Positions 19,124 to 27,638 of a DNA stretch of 57,576 bases are shown piece after piece. The translations under genes and the position numbers were made by a program. The stretch comes from Nocardioides sp. R-C-SC26 (lineage in GTDB: Bacteria > Actinomycetota > Actinomycetes > Propionibacteriales > Nocardioidaceae), in contig NZ_JAHRHK010000002.1 in the NCBI RefSeq assembly GCF_021246465.1, forward strand, positions 189,650 to 247,225, in the 5' to 3' direction. The notes below the pieces were generated by a model, which worked only from the letters and a program-made list of their open reading frames with translations, searched no databases and was not told the DNA's origin. Position 1 is the first letter of the stretch. Every line of letters starts with the position of its first letter.

Positions 19124-19831
19124 CTGATCGGCGCCTCTCCCTTGGGGGCTCGCGAGCCGGTCTGTTACTCCCGCGATGTCAACGCGTGGTTCTGCTGGGA
19201 CTACGTGCGCGACCGCCAGGACGAGCTCGTCGAGGCCACCTCGGCGCACCTCCAGATCACCGTCGCCGCCGTGGCGTTGGGTCTGCTCCTCGCGGTGCCG
19301 ATGGCGTTGGCCGCCCGTGGGCGGCCGCGTGCGGAGTCGATGGTGCTCGGAGGCAGCACGCTGGTCTACACCATCCCCTCCCTCGCACTGCTGCCTCTCC
19401 TGGTGCCCCTGACCGGTCTGACGCGCACCACCGTCGTCATCGGCCTCGGCGCCTACTGCCTGACGATCCTGGTGCGTGCCGTGCTCGACGGCCTCCGATC
19501 GGTTCCCGACGACGTGCGCGACGCGGCGCGGGGCATGGGATACGGCCGGTGGCTGCTGCTGTGGCGTGTCGAGCTGCCCCTCGCGCTGCCGGTCGTGATG
19601 GCGGGACTGCGGGTCGCGACCGTGTCCACAGTCGCCCTGGCGACCATCGGCACCGTGGTCTCCGAGGGCGGGTTGGGCGCGCTGATCGCCGATGGCAAGA
19701 ACACCCAGTTCAACGCCGAGTTGATGACCGCCTCGGTGCTGTGCGTCGTCCTCGCGCTGCTCCTGGACGCCGTGCTGCTGGTGGTGCAACGGGCTGCCAC
19801 GCCCTGGGCGCGGGGACGGGCGACCGCATGA
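19115..19831 (+). CDS. glycine betaine/choline-type ABC transporter permease 1 (ProW/OpuCB-like)
   Basis: The 238-aa integral membrane subunit has about five to six transmembrane helices. The EAA motif that contacts the ATPase is visible as DAARGMGYGRWLLLWRVELP, and the osmoprotectant-subfamily wording TIPSLALLPLL precedes it. The N-terminal 40 residues before the first helix are unusually polar. GTG start, no Shine-Dalgarno, and a TAGCGT -10 ends 7 bases upstream, so it is probably leaderless. It begins the rightward arm of a divergent importer locus. Confidence 0.9.
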   Translation: MTLLIGASPLGAREPVCYSRDVNAWFCWDYVRDRQDELVEATSAHLQITVAAVALGLLLAVPMALAARGRPRAESMVLGGSTLVYTIPSLALLPLLVPLTGLTRTTVVIGLGAYCLTILVRAVLDGLRSVPDDVRDAARGMGYGRWLLLWRVELPLALPVVMAGLRVATVSTVALATIGTVVSEGGLGALIADGKNTQFNAELMTASVLCVVLALLLDAVLLVVQRAATPWARGRATA

Positions 19832-19898
19832 CCACCCCACGACCTTCTCCGCTTCCCCCGCTTCGCTCCTCCGCGAACAAGCCCGCGAGGACCCCGTC

Positions 19899-20708
19899 AT
19901 GAGCGACGTCTGGAACTTCCTGACCGACGGCGAGGCCTGGTCACGTCAGGGCGGGCTCGCCGACCAGCTCACCCAGCAGCTGCTGCTCACCGGGACCGCT
20001 CTCGCGCTGACGATGCTCGTCGGACTCCCCGTCGCCCTGTGGCTGGGGCACATCGGACGGCTGGGGTGGCTCGCGATCCAGATCTCCGCGGTCGGTCGCG
20101 CCGTGCCGACCTTCGCGCTCCTCGCGCTGCTCGCCCGTGCCTCCTGGCCGGGCTCGGACCAGTTCGGTCCCTACGGCCGGGCGGGGCTGGCCACGCTGCT
20201 GGCGCTGGTGTGCTTCGCGCTTCCGCCGATCGTCACCCAGGCCTACGTGGCGATGCGCGGCGTCTCGGACGAGGTGGTCGATGCGGCTCGCGGTCTCGGG
20301 ATGTCGGGGTGGCAGCGCTTCCGCCGCATCGAACTGCCGCTCGCATTGCCGCTGATCGTGTCGGGTGTCCGGCTCGCGCTGGTACAGGTGTGGGCGACCG
20401 CGACCATCGCCGCGCTGGTCGGCGGCCCCGGCCTGGGGAACGTGATCCGGCTCGGCTTCGCCAACACCGACCGTCGCAGCCAGGGCATCGCAGGCGCCTT
20501 GATCGTCGCGGGTGTCGCGGTCTGCCTGGAGCTGGCGATGGCCTGGCTGCAGCGTCGGGCCGAGCACGCGGCGTCCGGTGGGCGTTCCGGCGCCGGCTCG
20601 GATCGCCGATCGGATCGCGGCTCCAGGCCTCGCTTCGGTGCGGCGCGCACGCCTCGCCGTCCGGGTGAGAGCGGCATGTCGGCGGATGCCTCTACGGTGT
20701 CGCCATGA
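19899..20708 (+). CDS. glycine betaine/choline-type ABC transporter permease 2 (ProW/OpuCD-like)
   Basis: Second channel subunit of 269 aa, with about six transmembrane helices and the EAA motif DAARGLGMSGWQRFRRIELP. Two distinct permeases plus an ATPase and a lipoprotein match the OpuB/OpuC arrangement. The C-terminal 45 residues are a polar, Arg/Ser/Gly-rich tail of no recognised function. Its stop codon overlaps the ATG of the binding-protein gene (ATGATG), so translation of the two is coupled. The 67 bp before it show no clear promoter. Confidence 0.9.
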   Translation: MSDVWNFLTDGEAWSRQGGLADQLTQQLLLTGTALALTMLVGLPVALWLGHIGRLGWLAIQISAVGRAVPTFALLALLARASWPGSDQFGPYGRAGLATLLALVCFALPPIVTQAYVAMRGVSDEVVDAARGLGMSGWQRFRRIELPLALPLIVSGVRLALVQVWATATIAALVGGPGLGNVIRLGFANTDRRSQGIAGALIVAGVAVCLELAMAWLQRRAEHAASGGRSGAGSDRRSDRGSRPRFGAARTPRRPGESGMSADASTVSP

Positions 20709-21667
20709 TGCTCCCACGCAAGAACCGCTCCTTCGCGCGCCCGATCGCGCTCGCTTCCGCTCTCCTGCTCGCCGGCACCGCCCTGGCTGCCTGTGGCGAC
20801 GACGCCGACTCCGACCCGGCAGGGTCGGGCAACGACGTGGGCGGCGGTGCCTCGGTCACCGTCGCCACCCAGAACTTCCCCGAGGCCGCGTTGGTCGGGT
20901 CCCTGTACGACGTGCTGCTCAGCGAGAACGGGTTCGACGTGCAGGTCAAGGCCGTCGATGCCCGCGACGCCTACATGGGTGAGTTCCCCGGCAGCGTCGA
21001 CATCGTGCCGGAGTACCTCGGTGCGCTCGGCGACTTCCTCAACACCCGCGAGAACGGCGAAGGTGCCGAGCCGGTCACCTCCAACGACTCCGAGGCCACG
21101 CTGGCCGAGGTCGCGCCGCTCGCCGAGGCGGCCGGCATCACCCTGCTCGACCTGTCCGAGGCCAACTCGCAGAACGCCTTCTTCGTCACCGCGGAGCAGG
21201 CCGACGGCGGCCTGGAGAAGCTCTCCGACCTCGAGGGTGAGTCGATCGTGCTGGCGGCCTCGCCCGACTGCGAGGGTCGCGCCGACTGCGAGGGCGGCCT
21301 GAGCGGCGTCTACGGCATCGACATCACCGAGATCCTTCCGCTGGGCTTCGCCTCCCCGGAGACCTACTCCGCCGTGCAGAGCGGCGAGGCGCAGCTGGGC
21401 CTGACCGGCACGATCGACCCGAACCTCGAGGCCGAGGAGCTCGTCCTGCTCGAGGACGACCGTGGCATCCAGCCGGCCCAGAACTACGTGCCTGCGGTTG
21501 CGACCGACTTCCTCGCCGAGCACGAGGGTCTCGCCGACCTGCTGGATGCTCTGATGGCCGAGCTCGACAACGACGTGATCAACGACCTGCTGGCACGCGT
21601 CACCATCGACCGCGAGAAGTCCGACGACGTCGCGCGCGACTTCCTCGAGGAGCAGGGCCTGATCTGA
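20705..21667 (+). CDS. glycine betaine/choline-type substrate-binding lipoprotein (OpuAC/OpuCC-like)
   Basis: Extracytoplasmic receptor of the importer, 320 aa. The signal peptide ends in the lipobox LAAC near residue 30, after which a Gly/Ser/Asp-rich linker leads to VTVATQNFPEAALVGSLYDVLL, the typical opening of the family (cf. VGSKNFTE). The VDIVPEYLGALGDFL segment corresponds to the DLYPEYTG region that shapes the ligand pocket. Ligand choice cannot be read from the sequence. Besides coupling to the upstream permease, TACGGT (20693-20698) ends 6 bases before the ATG. A palindromic repeat follows its stop. Confidence 0.9.
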   Translation: MMLPRKNRSFARPIALASALLLAGTALAACGDDADSDPAGSGNDVGGGASVTVATQNFPEAALVGSLYDVLLSENGFDVQVKAVDARDAYMGEFPGSVDIVPEYLGALGDFLNTRENGEGAEPVTSNDSEATLAEVAPLAEAAGITLLDLSEANSQNAFFVTAEQADGGLEKLSDLEGESIVLAASPDCEGRADCEGGLSGVYGIDITEILPLGFASPETYSAVQSGEAQLGLTGTIDPNLEAEELVLLEDDRGIQPAQNYVPAVATDFLAEHEGLADLLDALMAELDNDVINDLLARVTIDREKSDDVARDFLEEQGLI

Positions 21668-21675
21668 TCACCGGG

Positions 21676-21775
21676 ATGGTCGGTCATCGAGCTTGTCGAG
21701 ATGCCGTGAGCGTCTCGGGAAGCTCGGCCACCGGGCTGGTCGGTCGTCGAGCTTGTCGAGATGCGACCACCGGTC
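21676..21775. repeat. dispersed palindromic repeat, two partial copies between convergent genes
   Basis: Two copies of TCGAGCTTGTCGAGATG (near 21685 and 21748) flank a diverged partner arm, GTCTCGGGAAGCTCGGCCACC. It is the same family as at 8701-8900 and 37559-37652. It lies between the stops of the binding-protein gene and the leftward glycosyltransferase gene, where a hairpin could end both transcripts. Confidence 0.75.
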
Positions 21776-22900
21776 TCACCGCTCGTGCGCTCGCACCTCC
21801 AGAGCGGCGCGGAGCACGGTGTCGGCGTCGAGCCCCGGCACGTCGAGCCGCAGACCGCCGCTGTCGGTGACGCGCGGCAGGCGCTCGCCCGGCGCGAGCG
21901 CGGCCAGGCGCTCCTGCACCAGGACGGCGTCGGCCCGTCGTCCCTGCTCGACCAGCCAGCCGGTCAGCCGGTGTGCCGGCGGTAGCCCGGAGTAGACGAG
22001 CGAGCGCTGCCGACCGAACAGTTCATCGACGCCCTCCTCCAGGCCGGCGTACCAGGCGTCGTCGCAACCGGGGATCAGCACGAAGTAGCGGTGCAGATCC
22101 CCAGGAAGCACCAGGTCGCGGAACGCCCGGGTGACCTTCGCCGAGCCGTACTCCTCGACGTGGCGCAGACTCAGACGCTTGGTGAGCCAGCGATCAGCGA
22201 GGTCGTCTAGCGACGCTCGTTGCTGGGTGATGGAGGAGCCGTCCGTGCGGATCCGCCAGTGGTAGACCACCTCGGGGATGACGCCGACCCGGGCGGCAGC
22301 GAGGTAGGCGCGCGTCGCGGTGGGCTGGTCCTCGTACCGGTGTCCCTCGAGCCAGGTCAGGCCGGTTCGGTCCCAGAAGGCGCGGGTGAAGACCTTGTTC
22401 CACGCGAAGACGTCGCCGAGGAGTTCGGGCATCTGATCGATCATCCCGGCCGCACGAGTCCGATGGAGGCGCCGCATCCACGGTGGCTGCACCAGCTGTT
22501 GGCTCGGTTCCTCGGGGCGCCACCAGGCGATCGATCCCGTCACCAGGTCGGATCCCGTGCGACGCAGCTGCCGGGTCAGAGCGGCGTAGGCCGTCTCTGG
22601 CACGACGTCGTCGGAGTCGGCGAAGGTGAGCAGGTCGCCGCGCGCATGCCGGATGCCCTCGTTGCGCGCGGCTCCGAGGCCGCGGTTCTCGGTGTGCACG
22701 ACACGCACCCGAGGGTCCGTGGCGGCCAGTTCGTCGGCGAGTGCGCCGGAGCCGTCGGTCGAGCCGTCGTCCACCACGACGACGTCGAGGTCCCGATAGG
22801 TCTGCGCCAGCACCGACGCGAGCGCCTGGGCCAGATACGCCTCGACGTTGTAGACGGGGACCACCACGCTCAGCAGCGGACGACGTCGGCGCAGCGGCAT
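21776..22900 (-). CDS. family 2 glycosyltransferase
   Basis: The 374-aa cytoplasmic GT-A enzyme has an N-terminal catalytic domain showing SVVVPVYNVEAYLAQALASV, VVVDDGSTDGSG (nucleotide-binding Asp) and LTFADSDDVV (DxD-like metal site). The C-terminal half has no hydrophobic anchor and resembles tails of wall-polymer transferases. Acceptor and sugar are unknown. TAGGTT on the minus strand (22912-22907) ends 6 bases before the ATG, suggesting a leaderless transcript. It is divergent from the sulfotransferase gene, with which it may share a surface-glycan role. Confidence 0.88.
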   Translation of the reverse strand: MPLRRRRPLLSVVVPVYNVEAYLAQALASVLAQTYRDLDVVVVDDGSTDGSGALADELAATDPRVRVVHTENRGLGAARNEGIRHARGDLLTFADSDDVVPETAYAALTRQLRRTGSDLVTGSIAWWRPEEPSQQLVQPPWMRRLHRTRAAGMIDQMPELLGDVFAWNKVFTRAFWDRTGLTWLEGHRYEDQPTATRAYLAAARVGVIPEVVYHWRIRTDGSSITQQRASLDDLADRWLTKRLSLRHVEEYGSAKVTRAFRDLVLPGDLHRYFVLIPGCDDAWYAGLEEGVDELFGRQRSLVYSGLPPAHRLTGWLVEQGRRADAVLVQERLAALAPGERLPRVTDSGGLRLDVPGLDADTVLRAALEVRAHER

Positions 22901-22906
22901 GGCGGC

Positions 22907-22992
22907 AACCTACGCCACCGCGCCTTCCGGTTCGGGTCCGTCGGCGCGTTGACCCAGCGGCGCGAAGCCGGACCCATCCCTGCCGTTAGGCT
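22907..22992. promoter_or_regulatory. divergent leaderless promoters of the glycosyltransferase and sulfotransferase genes
   Basis: Minus strand: TAGGTT (22912-22907), 6 bases from its ATG. Plus strand: TAGGCT (22987-22992), 8 bases from the GTG at 23001. Between them GGGTCCG and CGGACCC form an inverted repeat that could serve as an operator or hairpin. Confidence 0.45.
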
Positions 22993-23000
22993 GGCTGATC

Positions 23001-24110
23001 GTGAGTGAGGCGAACGCGATCGACCCGACGGATCCCGCGCAGTACCCGCGCAAGGTCCTCTTCGTGGCCGGTGCGGGCCGGAGCGGCACCAGCACCATGG
23101 CGGGCCTCATGCAGATCCTCGGTCTGCACGTGCCTCTCCCGGAGGTGGCCCCCGACGAGACGAACCCCAAGGGCTTCAGCGAGCCGCAGTGGGTCGTCGA
23201 CCATCACGACCGGCTGCTCAAGGAAGCTCTGGTGCAGGTCTCCGACTCCCGCCCCGACGCGTGGTTCGAGACCGGCCGTATCGCCACCCGCGAACCGGTG
23301 CGGATCGAGACTGCCGAGTGGCTCGCGCAGCACTTCTCCGTGAACAACGAACTGGTCGTCAAGGATCCGCGGCTCAGTTGGTTCCTGGGACTGTGGCGGG
23401 TGGCCGCGATCCGCACCGGCGCCACGCCTGTGTTCGCGACGATGCTGCGTCCGCCGGCCGAGGTCGTGGGCTCCAAGCAGACCTACTACGCCAACAAGCT
23501 CGGCTCGGCGCACCTGGCTGCCAGCTGGCTCAACATGCTCCTGCACACCGAGCGCGGCACCCGCGAGTCGGTGGCCGACGGCGGCCGGGTCTTCGTGCGC
23601 TACGCCGACCTGCTCAGCGACTGGACCAAGACCACCATGCACGTCGGACAGGTGCTGCAGCTGCAGCACGTCCTGCACGCGGACAGCGAGAAGATCCGCG
23701 CCGGACACCGCTTCGTCGACCCGTCGTTGCGACGGATGAGCCAGACCCTCGACGACCTCGGGTTGCCCGCGCGGCTGCACGACCTGGTCGGCGAGACCTG
23801 GAACGAGCTGAACAAGCTCGCCGAGCCGGAGGGCGACACCGCGGACGTGCACGCGACGCTCGACGAGTTGCGCGAGGCCTACACCGACCTCTACGCCGAG
23901 TCCGAGGCGATCTCGCGGTCCACCGTCGTCGCGACCGAGCAACGGTTGCGGCGTCAGGGCAAGGCGGCCCCCAGTGGTCCTGGCGCACCGGGCTCGCCTG
24001 CGGACGCGTCCACCTTCGCCGCCGACCGGGTGCCGCACGGCCTGCGGGCCATGGTCCCGCCGGGTATGCGGCGCGGCCTGCGCAAGATGGCCGGCCGCGA
24101 GCGGGGCTGA
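23001..24110 (+). CDS. sulfotransferase family protein
   Basis: Predicted PAPS-dependent sulfotransferase of 369 aa. The N-terminal VLFVAGAGRSGTSTMAGLM is the 5'-phosphosulfate-binding P-loop, and LRPPAEVVGSKQTYYANK fits the 3'-phosphate-binding region (Arg and Ser of the RxP...S pattern). VFVRYADLLSDW is the usual late segment. The C-terminal 60 residues are basic and low in complexity. The acceptor is unknown; nearby glycosyltransferases point to a cell-surface glycan or glycolipid. GTG start with a TAGGCT -10 eight bases upstream. The next gene starts 2 bp after its stop. Confidence 0.85.
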   Translation: MSEANAIDPTDPAQYPRKVLFVAGAGRSGTSTMAGLMQILGLHVPLPEVAPDETNPKGFSEPQWVVDHHDRLLKEALVQVSDSRPDAWFETGRIATREPVRIETAEWLAQHFSVNNELVVKDPRLSWFLGLWRVAAIRTGATPVFATMLRPPAEVVGSKQTYYANKLGSAHLAASWLNMLLHTERGTRESVADGGRVFVRYADLLSDWTKTTMHVGQVLQLQHVLHADSEKIRAGHRFVDPSLRRMSQTLDDLGLPARLHDLVGETWNELNKLAEPEGDTADVHATLDELREAYTDLYAESEAISRSTVVATEQRLRRQGKAAPSGPGAPGSPADASTFAADRVPHGLRAMVPPGMRRGLRKMAGRERG

Positions 24111-24111
24111 G

Positions 24112-25056
24112 GTGGCCGCGCACGCCGGCGCCTCGGGGTTGCAGAACCTCGAGGGTCACTCCGACTTCGACATCACCTGGCCCTGGGCCCGGCCCGAGGG
24201 ACTGCGCGCGGGGAGCACCGCCGTCCTCCGGGTGAAGGACGAGGCGCCGTCGATGCCGTTCGTGCTGCCGCCGCTGTTGCGCGCGATGGACCACGTGCTC
24301 GTCGTCGACAACGGATCGACCGACGGCACTCTCGAGGTGACGCTCGACGCGGCTGAGCGCACCGGGCTCGCCCACAAGCTCGCGACCGCCGTCTACCCCT
24401 TCGACGTCGCACGCGCGGGTGCCGAGCACCTCGCCGTCCACGAGCTCTCGGTGCACTCGCTCTCCTACTTCTACAACTGGTGCTTCGCCCAGGTCGGCAC
24501 GCGGTACTCGTTCAAGTGGGACGGCGACATGGTGCTGACCACCGAGGGTGAGGCCTCGCTGGGTGATCTGGCGTGGCAGATCGGCGGCGTGCAGTCGATC
24601 ATCCGGGTGCCACGTCATGGCCTCTACCTCGACGGCGACCGCCGCGGCTTCCTGGATCTCGGCCTCCGCAACGCCGAGGAGTGGGGCTTCCCGATCGGCC
24701 CGGACTTCACCTTCACCAAAGCCTTCGAGTGGGAGGTCCGCACGACGCCGGACCCGGTGCGCTCGATCGGGCTCCCGCACGGCCTCTGCGTCGAGCTGAA
24801 GTACCTCGACGGCGACGAGTTCGCGCACTGGACCGATCCGTCGTCCTTCGCCACCAGCTTCCGCAACAAGCGAAAGCGCCGGGAGTGGACGGTCTTCAAC
24901 GCCCTCAAGGACGGCGTGGTGCCCGAGGGCGTGCACGAGATCCTCGCCCCCGAGGGCGTGCACATCGTCGACCACGTGACACGCACCTGGCTGCCTCAGG
25001 CGCCTCGCCCCCTCCAGGTGGGCACCGTCGTCTCCTCCGACGACCAGCGCCGCTGA
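24112..25056 (+). CDS. glycosyltransferase (GT-A, family 2-like)
   Basis: Predicted 314-aa transferase. STAVLRVKDEAPSMPFVLPPLL, VLVVDNGSTDGTLEV (nucleotide site) and YSFKWDGDMVL (DxD metal site) are clear GT-A landmarks. The C-terminal part is rich in aromatic and charged residues without membrane helices. The frame is open from 23974 inside the sulfotransferase gene; the GTG at 24112 follows that stop by 1 bp and suits homologue length, so coupling is likely. A perfect hairpin overlaps its stop codon. Confidence 0.82.
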   Translation: MAAHAGASGLQNLEGHSDFDITWPWARPEGLRAGSTAVLRVKDEAPSMPFVLPPLLRAMDHVLVVDNGSTDGTLEVTLDAAERTGLAHKLATAVYPFDVARAGAEHLAVHELSVHSLSYFYNWCFAQVGTRYSFKWDGDMVLTTEGEASLGDLAWQIGGVQSIIRVPRHGLYLDGDRRGFLDLGLRNAEEWGFPIGPDFTFTKAFEWEVRTTPDPVRSIGLPHGLCVELKYLDGDEFAHWTDPSSFATSFRNKRKRREWTVFNALKDGVVPEGVHEILAPEGVHIVDHVTRTWLPQAPRPLQVGTVVSSDDQRR

Positions 25057-25083
25057 CCCGTCGGCAACACGGACGGGTCAGCG
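25051..25083 (+). terminator. terminator hairpin of the sulfotransferase-glycosyltransferase pair
   Basis: CGCTGACCCGTC (25051-25062) and GACGGGTCAGCG (25072-25083) form a perfect 12-bp stem around a 9-nt loop. The stem contains the stop codon. No T tract follows. Confidence 0.6.
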
Positions 25084-25136
25084 CAATGTGGCGTTGAGCA
25101 CGTTGTGTTCGGTTCCCACGCCGACCGGGAGCGGCG

Positions 25137-25142
25137 TAGATT
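25137..25142 (+). promoter_or_regulatory. candidate -10 of the DUF2520-panC-panD operon
   Basis: TAGATT would start transcription near 25149 and leave a leader of about 105 nt before the ATG at 25254. The leader contains a small CACC/GGTG hairpin but nothing I can match to a known riboswitch. Confidence 0.3.
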
Positions 25143-25253
25143 GGTGATGACCGAGCACACCGTCTGGTACCCACACCGGCCTGGTGACGCGCCTCTGCCA
25201 GCAGAGCGCACGATCTGGGTGGTCGGAGGGACTGAAACGTCAGGACTCGTCCC

Positions 25254-26240
25254 ATGTCACACCCCACGCAGTCGATGCTGCCTGCGCACTCCGCCGTGCC
25301 CGCACGGGCCGAGGTGCCGACGACCAGCGAGCACGCTCGTCGCTTCCGGATCGGCGTCGTCGGTGCAGGGCGGGTCGGCGCGGTGCTCGCCGCCGCGCTG
25401 CAGCACGCAGGCCACGACGTCGTGGCCGTCGCCGGTGAGTCCGGCGCCTCGCGTCGGCGCATCGACGACCTTCTGCCGGGCGTCGCAGTGCTCAAGCCCA
25501 GCGCCGTCGCCCGCGCCTGCGATCTGCTGCTGCTCACCGTGCCCGACGACATGCTCGGCAACGTCGTCACGGTGCTCAGCGAGTCCGGCGCGATCAGCGA
25601 GCGTCAGCTCGTCGTGCACACCTCGGGGAGACACGGCCTCGCCGTTCTCGCACCGGCGATCGCCCGCGGTGCGCGCGCGATCGCGCTGCACCCGGCGATG
25701 ACCTTCACCGGGACCGCCGTCGACCTCGATCGGCTGCACGGGTGCGTGTTCGGCCTGACGGCCGAGCCCGAGGAGCGTGCGATCGCGGCCGAGCTCGTCG
25801 ACGCGATCGGTGGACGGGCGATGTGGGTACCCGAGACCCGCCGCGCGCTCTACCACGCAGGACTCGCCCACGGCGCGAACCACCTGGTGACCCTGGTGAC
25901 CGAGGCGATGGAGCTGCTCGCCGCCGCAGGCGCCGACGACCCGGCGGCCACGCTGCGCCCGCTGCTGACCGCGGCTCTCGACAACGCTCTGGACCAGGGC
26001 GATGCCGCCCTGACCGGGCCGATCGTGCGCGGGGACGTGAACACCGTGCAGGCCCACCTGGAGCAGATCGCGGCACAAGCGCCCACCACGATGCCGTCCT
26101 ACCTGGCGCTCGCCCGAGCGACGCTCGGCCGTGCGGTCACCGACGGTCGCCTGGTGCCGTTGCGCGCCCTCAAACTCAGCGAGGTGCTCGACGAGGCCGA
26201 GACCACAGCCCGGCCGCGCCCGAGCTGGCGGACGGCGTGA
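25254..26240 (+). CDS. Rossmann-fold and DUF2520 domain protein, putative NAD(P)-dependent oxidoreductase
   Basis: The 328-aa product has a polar N-terminal 30 residues, then the dinucleotide site [17 protein letters not shown] (about 33-49), and a C-terminal helical DUF2520 domain (about 160-300) with HPAMTFTG and [12 protein letters not shown]. The fold resembles ketopantoate reductase and ProC. It overlaps panC by four bases (GTGA), an arrangement also found in mycobacteria (Rv3603c-panC). A pantothenate-pathway reductase role is plausible but unproven. No panE or panB is present in the window. Confidence 0.85.
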   Translation: MSHPTQSMLPAHSAVPARAEVPTTSEHARRFRIGVVGAGRVGAVLAAALQHAGHDVVAVAGESGASRRRIDDLLPGVAVLKPSAVARACDLLLLTVPDDMLGNVVTVLSESGAISERQLVVHTSGRHGLAVLAPAIARGARAIALHPAMTFTGTAVDLDRLHGCVFGLTAEPEERAIAAELVDAIGGRAMWVPETRRALYHAGLAHGANHLVTLVTEAMELLAAAGADDPAATLRPLLTAALDNALDQGDAALTGPIVRGDVNTVQAHLEQIAAQAPTTMPSYLALARATLGRAVTDGRLVPLRALKLSEVLDEAETTARPRPSWRTA

Positions 26241-27175
26241 CCTCACCCACCGTCGCGTCGACCCGCGGTGAGCTCGCCGAGTTGCTCGGTTCCGCACGTG
26301 GCGCCGGGCACCGCAGCGCGTTCGTGCCGACCATGGGCGCGTTGCACGATGGTCATGCCAGCCTGATGCAGGTCGCGCGGGCCGAGGTCGGTGCCGACGC
26401 CCCCGTCGTCGTCTCGATCTTCGTCAACCCGCTGCAGTTCGGTGCCGGCGAGGACCTGGACCGCTACCCGCGCACCTGGGACTCCGACCTCGAGGTCTGT
26501 GCGCGCCAGGGAGTCGACGTCGTGTTCGCGCCCAGCGTCGACGAGGTCTACCCCGGCGGCACGCCGATGGTCACCGTGTCACCGGGGCCGCTCGCGGAGG
26601 TGCTCGAAGGGCGTACCCGCCCCGGCCACTTCGCCGGAGTGCTGACCGTCGTCGCCAAGCTCTTCGGTCTGGTGCGCCCCGACGTCGCCGTGTTCGGTCA
26701 GAAGGACTACCAGCAGCTCGTGCTGATCCGACGGATGGTCGCCGACCTCTGCCTCGGCGTCGACGTCGTCGGTGCGCCGACTCTGCGGGAGGACGATGGC
26801 CTGGCGATGTCGAGCCGCAACGTCTACCTCGACGGCGAGCAACGGCGTCAGGCCGCGGCGCTCTCGCGCACCCTGCGCGCCGTCCAGGACGCCGGCGCCG
26901 ACGGGCTGGTGGCGGCCCTGGACGCCGCTCGTACGGAACTGCGATCGGCCGAGGGGGTCGACCTCGACTACCTGGCCATCACCACGCCGGAGCTGGACGA
27001 CCTGACCTCTCGCGGCGAGCGCGTCGAGCGGGACGACCCCGACCTGCCGACCGGGCCGGCGCGTGCGCTGATCGCCGCCCGCATCGGCACGACCCGCCTG
27101 ATCGACAACCTGCCCCTGACCCTGGGGCCCCCGAGTCCGGCACATCCTGAGAACCACCGCGGAGGAGACCGCTGA
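26237..27175 (+). CDS. panC: pantothenate synthetase
   Basis: Condenses pantoate with beta-alanine using ATP. The 312-aa product has [10 protein letters not shown] at 31-40 (HIGH-like ATP site), [19 protein letters not shown] for pantoate binding, [10 protein letters not shown] and the KMSKS-like MSSRNVYL. The GTG start overlaps the DUF2520 stop. The frame is open further upstream, inside that gene. The C-terminal tail (PLTLGPPSP...) is slightly longer than usual. Its stop overlaps the panD ATG by one base, so DUF2520-panC-panD is one coupled unit. Confidence 0.96.
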   Translation: MTSPTVASTRGELAELLGSARGAGHRSAFVPTMGALHDGHASLMQVARAEVGADAPVVVSIFVNPLQFGAGEDLDRYPRTWDSDLEVCARQGVDVVFAPSVDEVYPGGTPMVTVSPGPLAEVLEGRTRPGHFAGVLTVVAKLFGLVRPDVAVFGQKDYQQLVLIRRMVADLCLGVDVVGAPTLREDDGLAMSSRNVYLDGEQRRQAAALSRTLRAVQDAGADGLVAALDAARTELRSAEGVDLDYLAITTPELDDLTSRGERVERDDPDLPTGPARALIAARIGTTRLIDNLPLTLGPPSPAHPENHRGGDR

Positions 27176-27597
27176 TGTTGCGCACGATGATGACGAGCAA
27201 GATCCACCGGGCCACCGTCACCCAGGCCGACCTGCACTACGTCGGATCGGTCACCGTCGACGAGGACCTCCTCGATGCCGCCGATCTGCTCCCCGGGGAG
27301 CTGGTGCACATCGTCGACATCACCAACGGCGCACGGTTGGAGACCTACACGATCGCCGGCGAGCGCGGCAGCGGCGTGATCGGCATCAACGGCGCGGCGG
27401 CACGCCTGGTGCACCCGGGTGACCTGGTGATCCTGATCGCCTACGGCCAGATGACGACCGAGGAGGCGAAGGCCCACCAGCCGCACGTCGTCTTCGTGGA
27501 CGCCGACAACAAGATCATGGCCACCGGCTTCGACCCGGCCGAGACGTTCGGCGACCCGAGCCTGGTGCGCGGCGACGCCGTCCGTACGGTCAGCTGA
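27175..27597 (+). CDS. panD: aspartate 1-decarboxylase (pyruvoyl-dependent)
   Basis: Makes beta-alanine for PanC. The 140-aa proenzyme opens [20 protein letters not shown], closely matching the known N terminus, which supports the first ATG. Self-cleavage occurs at Gly24-Ser25 in HYVGSVTVD, where Ser25 becomes the pyruvoyl group. [18 protein letters not shown] and [12 protein letters not shown] are conserved further on. The one-base overlap (TGATG) with panC implies coupled translation. Confidence 0.97.
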   Translation: MLRTMMTSKIHRATVTQADLHYVGSVTVDEDLLDAADLLPGELVHIVDITNGARLETYTIAGERGSGVIGINGAAARLVHPGDLVILIAYGQMTTEEAKAHQPHVVFVDADNKIMATGFDPAETFGDPSLVRGDAVRTVS

Positions 27598-27638
27598 CCG
27601 AGCCACCCGCTCCGAACGCCCGCCGATACTCTGCTGCG

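Noticed and set aside
22949..22992. TTGACC as a -35 for the sulfotransferase promoter
   Set aside because: The distance to the -10 at 22987 is 32 bases, too long for a -35/-10 pair.
25147..25253. Possible leader peptide ATG just after the TAGATT -10 before the DUF2520 gene
   Set aside because: The frame runs on through the DUF2520 gene without a nearby stop, so it is not a short regulated leader peptide.
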